Of a stretch of DNA of 8,787 nucleotides, positions 1 through 5,451 are shown in pieces. Made by a program: the position numbers and the translations under genes. The stretch lies in NCBI GenBank assembly GCA_026193295.1, contig JAPHSB010000361.1, forward strand, positions 1 to 8,787. The letters run 5' to 3'. The notes under the pieces were generated by a model. The model had not been told where the DNA came from. It saw only the letters and a program-made list of their open reading frames with translations, and ran no database searches. The stretch comes from Lysobacterales bacterium (GTDB lineage: Bacteria > Pseudomonadota > Gammaproteobacteria > Xanthomonadales > SZUA-36). How positions within the stretch are numbered: the stretch's first letter is position 1; each line of letters starts with the position of its first letter.

Positions 1-333
1 CACACCGGCAACGTCTCGATGGGCCAGGTGACCATCGGCTGGCAGCTGGGCGGACAGGCTTACAGCCAGCTCGTCCTGTTCAAGACTGCCGATATCTACA
101 AGGAGTTCACGCAAGGAAACTTCGAGTTCGGTGCAGACGCCACGGCCGTGGCGCTGACCTATGGCGCCGCCGCGGGCGCCTCCACCGAGGGTGCCTCGGC
201 AACCGCGGGAGACACCAAGGGCAAGGGTGCCTGGAAACGAGGGATGGCGGTGTTCACCCTGGTCAAGGGCGGACTGATGTACGAAGCCTCGATCGGTGGA
301 CAGAAATACAATTTCAAGCCGTTGGTGGACTGA
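1..333 (+). CDS. SYLF-domain (Ysc84-type) lipid-binding protein, 3' part
   Basis: The frame is open from base 1 to a TGA at 331-333, so this is the last 110 codons of a gene that begins outside the window; the ATG at 19 is internal. The text carries the pattern of the C-terminal half of SYLF/Ysc84 domains: 'GQVTIGWQLGGQAYSQLVLF', then 'FTQGNFEFGADATAVALT', a low-complexity Ala/Gly/Thr insert, and 'GMAVFTLVKGGLMYEASIGG' close to the end. In this family the domain binds phosphoinositides or other lipids in eukaryotes. The bacterial members are usually small secreted or periplasmic proteins of unknown job. The Ala/Gly/Ser/Thr insert (about codons 54-70) sits where such proteins have a flexible loop. 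The signal peptide, if any, is not visible here. The gene lies 27 nt upstream of the channel gene on the same strand, so co-transcription is likely. The family call is fairly sure; the role is unknown. Confidence 0.82.
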   Translation, partial: HTGNVSMGQVTIGWQLGGQAYSQLVLFKTADIYKEFTQGNFEFGADATAVALTYGAAAGASTEGASATAGDTKGKGAWKRGMAVFTLVKGGLMYEASIGGQKYNFKPLVD

Positions 334-351
334 TACCGACGCTCACTGCTT

Positions 352-356
352 GAGGA
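352..356 (+). promoter_or_regulatory. Ribosome binding site deciding the TTG start of the channel gene
   Basis: GAGGA lies 4 nt before the TTG at 361. The spacing is slightly short, but no later in-frame start has any purine-rich site, and this start completes the signal peptide's basic n-region. Confidence 0.5.
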
Positions 357-360
357 CAAC

Positions 361-2853
361 TTGAGGAGTCTTTCGATTCAACGCCGGCCCGGCCACCAAC
401 CGGTGGGCATTCGCGCGCGAGTCCGTTCTCGCGCGCTGCTGCTTATGGTCTGCACCAGCCTGACCTGGCTGCCGGGGCTGCCTGCCTGGGCACAGACCCC
501 GGAGCAGCTGCCCCTGCCGGCGGACACTTCCACGCCCATTCCGGATGTCGAGATCAGCCTGCGCGCGGGCACCGCGCGCGCCATGGCGCGGGACGCCGAG
601 TCGAGGGCCGTGCCCGATGGCCGGCTGAGCCAGATCCAGGAGGCTTATCCGGGGCTCCAGCAACGCATCGAGCGATTGCTCGATCAGACCGAAGCTTTAC
701 TGGAATCATCCGGCAGCACGATACTGGTTCGGGAAGTCGAGAAAACCGCGTTGCGCGCCCGCGAACGCCTCAACCGCTGGATCCGCGACGTCTCGCTGCG
801 GTCTGCCGCACGACAGACGGATGTACAAAACCTCAAGGCGGAAAAGTCGCGCTGGGAACAGACCGCAACGCTCCAGCGTCCGGACGCTTTGCCGCCGGCG
901 TTGCAGGACCAGGTTGCCGAGACCCTCTCCAGCCTGCTCCAGGCCGAAAACACCGCCCGTGCTGCGCGGGATTCGGTACTGGCTTTGCAAGCCGACATCG
1001 CGCAACGACAGGCGGTGCTCGAGAGCATCATTCTGCGGCTGCATGGCGAAATATCCGATCGCTCGACACGGATTTTCTCGTTCGACAGCCCGCCCTTGTG
1101 GAAGGCCATCGGCAGCGGCGAGGGACGTCTGGAGGATCTTTTGGACCAAGTCGGCGAGGCGGCCCGCTGGCAGTGGCAGGACCTCCGTGGCTATATGGTC
1201 GAAGAGGGTGCGTCGGTATCGACCTGGCTGGTCCTGTGGCTTGGGCTGGCGACCCTACTGCTGTACTCACGGCCGAAATTGCAGTCGTGGGCGCAGAAGG
1301 ACCAGGCCCTGCAAGCTGCGGACCTCCTGTTCGCGCGTCCAGTGGCCGCCGCCGCGGTCATCATTCTGGTCCTCGGTAACATCATCGGCATCCAGGCGCC
1401 GGCAGCCTGGCTGGCGACGCTCAACCTCCTGCTGTCGGTCAGCGTCGTGTATCTGCTGCTGGGCACCCTGCCGCGGGCCGCGCACCTGCCCCTGTACCTG
1501 CTGATTCCCGGCTTCGTGCTCTTTCAGATGGTCAATCTCGCCCCCGTTGCATCGATCACGCAACGACTCGCCATCATCGCCCTGGCGCTGGTTGGCGGAG
1601 CATTCTGTCTCGCTCAATTGCGCGTCTTGCGTGCCGACCATTCCTGGCTTTCGGACAGGTTCAGCAAGCTGTTGGCGCGCGGCCTGCGCCTTGGGCTATT
1701 GCTGCTTGCAATAGGACTCATTTCCAGCATCGGCGGCGGCATGGGGCTGGGGGCGCTGCTGATCGTCGGAACGTCCAGCGCCATTTTCGCAGGCGTCGTG
1801 CTGTGGGTGGTGACCCTGCTACTGCGGTTCCTGGTGCGCCTGGCCCTGGTCACCGACCTTGCCTACCGCGCCGGGATCTCCCCGCAGCACTCGGAGGCCA
1901 TTCGCCGGCGGCTGTTCCGCATCATCAGCGCGACGACCGCCATTCTCTGGGTTGTGTTCGCACTCCGGGGCTTTGCCCTGTTCGAGCCGGTGACGACTCG
2001 GATACTGAGCATGCTTCGGGCAGAGTTGTCAATCGGGGAAATTTCGCTCGCCCTGGGCGATTTGCTCCTGTTCCTCCTCATAACCTGGCTGTCGATCAAG
2101 TTCGCGGCATTCGTCAGCTTTATCGTCGGTGATCTGGTATTGCCGCGACTGCGCATGCCGCAGGGGGCGCCGCACGCGATTTCCCGCCTGCTGCGCTACA
2201 CCATCATCTTCATCGGCCTGGTGATTGCAACCCGGGCACTGGGCTTCGACCTCAGCCAGGCCGCCATCGTCGCCGGTGGCCTCGGCGTGGGCATCGGCTT
2301 CGGGCTACAAAACGTCGTGAGCAATTTCGCAGCCGGCTTGATCCTGCTGTTCGAACGGCCGATCCGGGTCGGCGACATCGTCGAACTGGGCGCGACCGGC
2401 GGCACGGTCGAGAAGATCGGCATGCGGGCCACGCTGGTTCGCACCTGGCGTGGTTCGGAACTCATCGTGCCCAACTCCCAGCTGATTTCCTCGGATGTGG
2501 TCAACTGGACCCTGATGCACGACCGGCGGCGGATCGAAATCTCCGTTGGAGTCGATTACGGCAGCGACCCGGAAGTGGTGGCCCGGTTGCTGACCGACAT
2601 CGCAATCAACCACCCCGGCATCGATGCAGAACCCACACCCCAGTGCCTGTTCATGGGCTTCGGCGACAGCTCGCTGGACTTCCAGCTGCGCGCCTGGGCC
2701 GGGGCGGCAAAATGTCTGGGCCTGGAAAGCGAGCTCCGCTTCGCCATCAATCGAAAGCTGAAGGAAGCCGGTATCACGATCCCGTTCCCGCAACGCGACC
2801 TGCATGTGCGCTCGGGACCTGCGAAGCTGCCGGACGTCATTGCCCCGGATTGA
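361..2853 (+). CDS. MscS-family mechanosensitive ion channel with large periplasmic N-terminus
   Basis: This 830-residue inner-membrane channel is expected to open under membrane tension and release solutes on osmotic downshock. A TTG start is chosen because GAGGA at 352-356 lies just upstream; the in-frame GTG at 403 and ATG at 445 have no ribosome site. The start also gives a complete signal peptide: a basic n-region (RARVRSR), a hydrophobic stretch, and likely cleavage after AWA at residue 44. Residues about 45-265 are a charged, Gln/Arg/Ala-rich, probably coiled-coil periplasmic region. Hydrophobic segments follow near 287-302, 327-343, 350-369, 375-391, 403-418, 441-457, 462-488, 518-535, 562-584 and 611-628. 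The MscS core starts near 600: a glycine/alanine-rich pore helix at 634-664 (AGGLGVGIGFGLQNVVSNF), 'ERPIRVGD' at 665-672, and 'VPNSQL' at 703-708 in the beta domain. Total length suggests the large MscK/YbdG-like class rather than minimal MscS. The family is certain; the ion preference is not. Confidence 0.95.
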   Translation: MRSLSIQRRPGHQPVGIRARVRSRALLLMVCTSLTWLPGLPAWAQTPEQLPLPADTSTPIPDVEISLRAGTARAMARDAESRAVPDGRLSQIQEAYPGLQQRIERLLDQTEALLESSGSTILVREVEKTALRARERLNRWIRDVSLRSAARQTDVQNLKAEKSRWEQTATLQRPDALPPALQDQVAETLSSLLQAENTARAARDSVLALQADIAQRQAVLESIILRLHGEISDRSTRIFSFDSPPLWKAIGSGEGRLEDLLDQVGEAARWQWQDLRGYMVEEGASVSTWLVLWLGLATLLLYSRPKLQSWAQKDQALQAADLLFARPVAAAAVIILVLGNIIGIQAPAAWLATLNLLLSVSVVYLLLGTLPRAAHLPLYLLIPGFVLFQMVNLAPVASITQRLAIIALALVGGAFCLAQLRVLRADHSWLSDRFSKLLARGLRLGLLLLAIGLISSIGGGMGLGALLIVGTSSAIFAGVVLWVVTLLLRFLVRLALVTDLAYRAGISPQHSEAIRRRLFRIISATTAILWVVFALRGFALFEPVTTRILSMLRAELSIGEISLALGDLLLFLLITWLSIKFAAFVSFIVGDLVLPRLRMPQGAPHAISRLLRYTIIFIGLVIATRALGFDLSQAAIVAGGLGVGIGFGLQNVVSNFAAGLILLFERPIRVGDIVELGATGGTVEKIGMRATLVRTWRGSELIVPNSQLISSDVVNWTLMHDRRRIEISVGVDYGSDPEVVARLLTDIAINHPGIDAEPTPQCLFMGFGDSSLDFQLRAWAGAAKCLGLESELRFAINRKLKEAGITIPFPQRDLHVRSGPAKLPDVIAPD

Positions 2854-2876
2854 GGCTGGGTACCGCCAAGAACCGA

Positions 2877-2888
2877 GCAGGCGCCTGC
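2877..2888. repeat. 12-bp perfect palindrome between convergent genes
   Basis: GCAGGCGCCTGC is its own reverse complement and lies in the 104-nt gap between the convergent channel and barrel genes. It has no spacer for a loop and no T-run on either side, so it is at best part of a weak bidirectional termination structure. Nothing else recognisable is seen in this gap. Confidence 0.3.
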
Positions 2889-2957
2889 CAGCCACTGGCC
2901 ACCTGGAGATTTTCGCGTCGCCAAACCAGAGCCGTCATTGCCCTGCATCCGCCGCCG

Positions 2958-3878
2958 CTATTTGAGAAGAATCTGGTACGTCACCAGGAACTGGTCGAAA
3001 TCGGAACCGTACTTGGTAACCGCACCGTTGGCGTAGCCAATCTTGATGGCGTGCCGGCCGGCGAAGGGGACGACGACCGTCCCCCCGACCTTGATGTTTT
3101 TCTGTGCGTCGTCGAGTTGGTCACCCCCGATGGTCTGACGCCCGCCGCCGAAGTAGGTGAGATCCAGTGAAGCCCAGAGTCCGGGCCGGATTCGCTTGAC
3201 CAGGTTGACCTGCGCCGAGTAGATCGGATCCTGTTGCCTTGCGCCCGGCAGGAACTCGTCGTCGTCGCCGAAAAACCACACGCCGCCTTCGAGTTCCAAC
3301 ATCCAGGTGGGCCTTAGAGGGATAACGGAACCGAGCTGTAGCCGGGTTGCCCAGCGATTGGCTCCGACGTTGATCAACTTGTTCGAATCGTAGGCTCCCG
3401 TGGGAGCAATGACCTTCAAACTCGCACCGACGATGGGCTGCGGGTCGGCTCGAAACGCCAGGAAATCCTCCAGCGTCATCGACGGCGCGCCGAGCAGGTT
3501 GAGCGTCAGGGTGAACTTGAGGTCGCCGAAACCGCTGAAGTCGGCGCGTGCCGGGGTTTCTCCGACGAACCCCTTGGTGTTCCCCCGGGTGTAAGGCAAC
3601 TCCACCAGGAAATTGCTGGTGCGGCCCCACAAGCCCAGGGTTTGCACGTAGGCCAGGATACCCACATTGATATCCGAATCCACGCCGTACAGCGGCAGTG
3701 ACTGGTCAAAAAACACGTCCCCGGACGCGTGGGAATATCCGGCCACCAGGACCTTGGTGCCCTGGGGCGACGGCCAGTACAGGCGCGGGGTCAAGTCCTG
3801 CGCGGCCAATTCCCCCCCCCAGATGATGCAAACCGCCAGGGCGGTGACGGTCCTTAAGATATTCGCTGTTCGCAGCAT
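2958..3878 (-). CDS. MetA-pathway/phenol-degradation-like outer-membrane barrel protein
   Basis: This 306-residue exported protein has a signal peptide (basic MLRTANILR, hydrophobic core, likely cut after residue 26, LAA|QDL). The mature part starts 'DLTPRLYWPSPQGTKVLVAG' and continues with alternating polar/hydrophobic strands. Typical family features are 'GFGDLKFTLTLNLLGAP', 'PIVGASLKVIAPTGAYD', 'NVGANRWATRLQLGSVIPL', 'WMLELEGGVWFFGDDDEFL', and 'HAIKIGYANGAVTKYGSDFD' near the end. Family members (Phenol_MetA_deg type, often annotated 'transporter') are thought to be outer-membrane channels, some encoded next to aromatic or hydrocarbon catabolism genes. No catabolic enzyme is visible here, so the substrate is unknown. 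The last residues (YQILLK) lack the C-terminal aromatic residue common in outer-membrane barrels. The ATG is preceded by a weak site (GCAGG, about 6 nt away). It is co-directional with, and 178 nt downstream of, the AraC-type regulator. A G9 run lies in codons 20-23. Confidence 0.85.
   Translation of the reverse strand: MLRTANILRTVTALAVCIIWGGELAAQDLTPRLYWPSPQGTKVLVAGYSHASGDVFFDQSLPLYGVDSDINVGILAYVQTLGLWGRTSNFLVELPYTRGNTKGFVGETPARADFSGFGDLKFTLTLNLLGAPSMTLEDFLAFRADPQPIVGASLKVIAPTGAYDSNKLINVGANRWATRLQLGSVIPLRPTWMLELEGGVWFFGDDDEFLPGARQQDPIYSAQVNLVKRIRPGLWASLDLTYFGGGRQTIGGDQLDDAQKNIKVGGTVVVPFAGRHAIKIGYANGAVTKYGSDFDQFLVTYQILLK
3812..3820 (-). repeat. Homopolymeric G9 tract inside the barrel's signal-peptide codons
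   Basis: Nine consecutive C on the plus strand give nine G in the coding strand, spanning codons 20-23 (Trp-Gly-Gly-Glu) of the barrel gene. The gene is in frame as written. A one-base slip would shift the frame within the signal peptide and abolish the product. Confidence 0.9.
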
Positions 3879-3980
3879 GCAAAACCTGCCATTTGAGTGG
3901 CTCGCAGGCCCAGGAGCATGGCCTTTGCCACCATTTGGAGCCTACTGGCTGAACAAGGTCGATGCAAGCGGGTGAGCCAT

Positions 3981-3996
3981 GGCAATGTCCGCGCCA
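3981..3996 (-). promoter_or_regulatory. Candidate sigma-54 (-24/-12) promoter for the barrel gene
   Basis: Read on the minus strand, the sequence is TGGCGCGGACATTGCC. Against the sigma-54 consensus TGGCACR-N4-TTGCW it keeps TGGC, C, R and TTGC, and it has the required 10 nt between the GG and GC pairs. The mismatches are one A to G and the final W to C. The predicted start is near 3970, leaving about 90 nt of leader before the ATG at 3878. No enhancer-binding activator is encoded in the window; the neighbouring AraC-type protein is not of that class. This is a pattern match only. Confidence 0.4.
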
Positions 3997-4033
3997 TGAC
4001 GATTTTGACATACAGGGCACCAGCACCTGCATT

Positions 4034-4053
4034 GCGCGCCGGTTTTTGCGCGC
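4034..4053 (-). terminator. GC-rich hairpin just after the AraC-type gene
   Basis: Two GCGCGC arms (4034-4039 and 4048-4053) enclose an 8-nt loop, immediately after the regulator's stop codon at 4057-4059. On the minus strand the loop carries an A-run but no T-run follows the hairpin, so it is not a classical intrinsic terminator. It may slow or attenuate read-through toward the barrel gene. The rest of the 178-nt gap holds only the sigma-54-like element listed separately. Confidence 0.25.
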
Positions 4054-4056
4054 GTA

Positions 4057-5085
4057 TCAGTATCGTTCGCTGAAAGACAGGTCAGAAGTCAAGTGTCGCC
4101 TGAATTTCTGGGGTGAAACCCCGGTTCTGACTTTAAAGGCCCTGGTGAAATTCGAAGCGTTCGCGTATCCAAGCGCAAACGCGATGTCCGTGATGGATTC
4201 ATCGGCACACTGCAAGTGGTTTATGGCCTTGTGGATTCGCGCTTCCGCCAATAGTTCTGAGTAGGATGTTCCGTGCTCGGCCAGCCATCGTTGCAGGCTG
4301 CGCCTGCTCATCATCAAGGATTCAGCCACGGTGTCGATATGGAGCCCCTTTGCGCCAAGCAGCGCGTCTACCTGGAGCTGCACCAGGCCGGAAAAGTCAC
4401 TCGAAAGGGTATGAGTATCGATGGTATCCGCCCCGGGTTCAGATTGCCGGCTGGCGCGCGGAAACGGCGCTGCCAGAGCGCCCCGTGGGATTGCAATGTA
4501 GCTTGTTTGGGCGCCTTGCAGAATCCGCGCCCCCTCGAAGCAACTGTTTTCCGGAAAACCTTCCCTGCTTTGGTAGGTCAGGCCGAGTGTGTGGGGTGAC
4601 CAATCCCTGCCCAACGCTTGCCTTAGCGCCATCACGGTTATGGCCAGGGTTTCCAGTTGGGACTGGTAAGGGGCGAGGCTCCCCTCCCCCGTTGTTGCCA
4701 CATTGAGACGAATCTCGTCGTCTTGGTCCGAGAGCCAGAGACACGCACCGGTGACCAGTGTGTTGTACAGCGCAATGCCTTGGCAGAGATAGTCATGAAC
4801 CGTCGTTGAACGTTTCAGTTTTTCACCGACAGGCCCGAGATCCTCCAAGGAAGTCTGCATGCCGACATAAAGACCGAGGTGCTCAGTATCTGCGGCCTTG
4901 CAGGCCTTTTCCCCGAACTTGAAAGCACTCTCGAGACTGACCGCTGCGGAAGGATGATCCAGTAATTCAACCGGAATGCCCGAGGCCGCCAGCAGATGCT
5001 CGTAAGGCGCGCCCAGGCTCTCGATATACCTGGCAAAGCGCAGCAATGATGCCACCCTGACGACAGGTACCGATCTGGGGATCAT
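4057..5085 (-). CDS. AraC-family transcriptional regulator with arabinose-binding-like N-terminal domain
   Basis: This 342-residue DNA-binding regulator has the length of the AraC subgroup with an N-terminal Arabinose_bd-type ligand domain. Residues about 1-190 carry that domain, with a start typical of it (VVRVASLLRFARYIESLG, then LLAASGIPVELLDHP). The C-terminal double helix-turn-helix runs from about 247 to 330: first helix-turn-helix 248-268 (IDTVAESLMMSRRSLQRWL), linker helix about 276-292, second 296-318 (ESITDIAFALGYANASNFTR), and closing 'TGVSPQKFRR' at 321-330. The start at 5085 fits the domain. The frame stays open to 5649, but that upstream stretch matches no domain and runs antisense to the barrel gene. 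Ribosome site is weak (GGA about 7 nt upstream). It is divergent from the exported-protein operon and upstream of the other barrel gene; control of one or both is inferred. The inducer is unknown. Confidence 0.9.
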   Translation of the reverse strand: MIPRSVPVVRVASLLRFARYIESLGAPYEHLLAASGIPVELLDHPSAAVSLESAFKFGEKACKAADTEHLGLYVGMQTSLEDLGPVGEKLKRSTTVHDYLCQGIALYNTLVTGACLWLSDQDDEIRLNVATTGEGSLAPYQSQLETLAITVMALRQALGRDWSPHTLGLTYQSREGFPENSCFEGARILQGAQTSYIAIPRGALAAPFPRASRQSEPGADTIDTHTLSSDFSGLVQLQVDALLGAKGLHIDTVAESLMMSRRSLQRWLAEHGTSYSELLAEARIHKAINHLQCADESITDIAFALGYANASNFTRAFKVRTGVSPQKFRRHLTSDLSFSERY

Positions 5086-5120
5086 GTGAGCATCCGGAAA
5101 TAGTACTAAAACAAGAACTT

Positions 5121-5138
5121 TTCTGATCTGGATCATAA
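5121..5138. promoter_or_regulatory. Palindrome resembling an FNR/Anr box, candidate operator
   Basis: TGATC-TG-GATCA (5124-5135) is a perfect inverted repeat. With one mismatch pair it extends to 18 bp at 5121-5138. Read as TNGAT-N4-ATCNA it keeps the TGAT-N4-ATCA core of FNR/Anr sites (CTGAT-CTGG-ATCAT against TTGAT-N4-ATCAA, 8 of 10). It overlaps the putative -10 of the regulator gene, a position that would suit repression. Confidence 0.35.
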
Positions 5139-5161
5139 CATGGGTCACGGAATGGCACCAA
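5132..5161 (-). promoter_or_regulatory. Candidate extended -10 promoter of the AraC-type gene
   Basis: On the minus strand, TG-T-TATGAT (5140 to 5132) matches an extended -10 element with five of six bases in the hexamer. A weak -35 (TTGGTG, 5161 to 5156) lies 18 nt upstream. Transcription would begin near 5125, giving a leader of about 40 nt before the ATG at 5085. Confidence 0.4.
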
Positions 5162-5183
5162 ATGACAAGCGGGTAACGACCTC

Positions 5184-5212
5184 GCATCGCTAGAATGATA
5201 AATAGACGATGC
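5184..5212. promoter_or_regulatory. Inverted repeat around an AT-rich core in the divergent control region
   Basis: GCATCG (5184-5189) and CGATGC (5207-5212) are exact inverted repeats separated by 17 nt. The spacer contains TAGAAT (5191-5196), a five-of-six -10 hexamer on the plus strand without a recognisable -35. This could be a regulator site over an activator-dependent promoter for the downstream operon. The rest of 5213-5340 shows no clear element apart from GC-rich CCGGG repeats that might fold in the leader. Confidence 0.3.
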
Positions 5213-5347
5213 AACCCCATCCGCAACGGACCCCGGAAATAACCCGGGCGTCGTGGTGCTCCGGGATCCTCGAGTTCAAGGCTCTCGCGCCCAATCACTC
5301 TGATCCATTGCAGGATGCGAACAGACTTCCGCGGTGGCCGTAAGAAG

Positions 5348-5352
5348 AGGAG
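5348..5352 (+). promoter_or_regulatory. Strong ribosome binding site of the 30-codon small ORF
   Basis: AGGAG lies 6 nt before the ATG at 5359. It is one of the best ribosome sites in the window and is the main reason to take the small ORF seriously. Confidence 0.6.
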
Positions 5353-5358
5353 AAATCC

Positions 5359-5451
5359 ATGTATAGGCCCATTCCATCCCTTGAGGTCTGCGCACTGCTG
5401 CTGACGGGCGGCATCTTGGTCTGCAGCAATGGAGGGAGTTTCAGTGCCTGA
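5359..5451 (+). CDS. 30-residue small ORF at the head of the operon, possible leader peptide
   Basis: An ATG with a near-ideal AGGAG site opens a 30-codon frame ending in TGA at 5449-5451. The peptide begins MYRPIPSLEV, has a hydrophobic middle (CALLLTGGILVC) and ends SNGGSFSA. It has no proper lipobox and no signal-peptidase site that leaves a mature part, so it could be a small membrane peptide or a leader whose translation matters more than its product. It overlaps the chosen GTG start of the barrel gene by 8 nt, and its last codons contain that gene's Shine-Dalgarno sequence. This is the geometry of translational coupling. I recognise no family. A chance ORF or a decayed gene remnant is possible. 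Confidence 0.45.
   Translation: MYRPIPSLEVCALLLTGGILVCSNGGSFSA
5431..5435 (+). promoter_or_regulatory. Ribosome binding site that sets the barrel gene start at GTG 5444
   Basis: GGAGG lies 8 nt before the GTG at 5444. The upstream ATG at 5429 overlaps this site and has no purine-rich sequence before it, so the later GTG is preferred. Confidence 0.65.

Noticed and set aside
1803..2132. Long ORFs in other frames over the channel, barrel and DUF1254 genes
   Set aside because: High GC content keeps alternative frames open; these translations are Arg/Pro-rich, lack ribosome sites and overlap well-supported genes.
4005..4010. Perfect TTGACA -35 hexamer on the plus strand
   Set aside because: No acceptable -10 at the right distance and no plus-strand gene follows it; the region reads into the antisense of the regulator gene.
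4266..4706. Plus-strand ORFs antisense to the AraC-type gene
   Set aside because: No family resemblance or ribosome site; the minus-strand regulator is unambiguous.
5154..5168. TGGCAC start of a possible sigma-54 promoter on the plus strand
   Set aside because: There is no GC pair at the required spacing for the -12 element.
5232..5266. CCCGG/CCGGG repeats in the operon leader as a riboswitch or attenuator
   Set aside because: Only short complementary blocks are visible, with no T-run or known riboswitch core, so no structured element can be supported.
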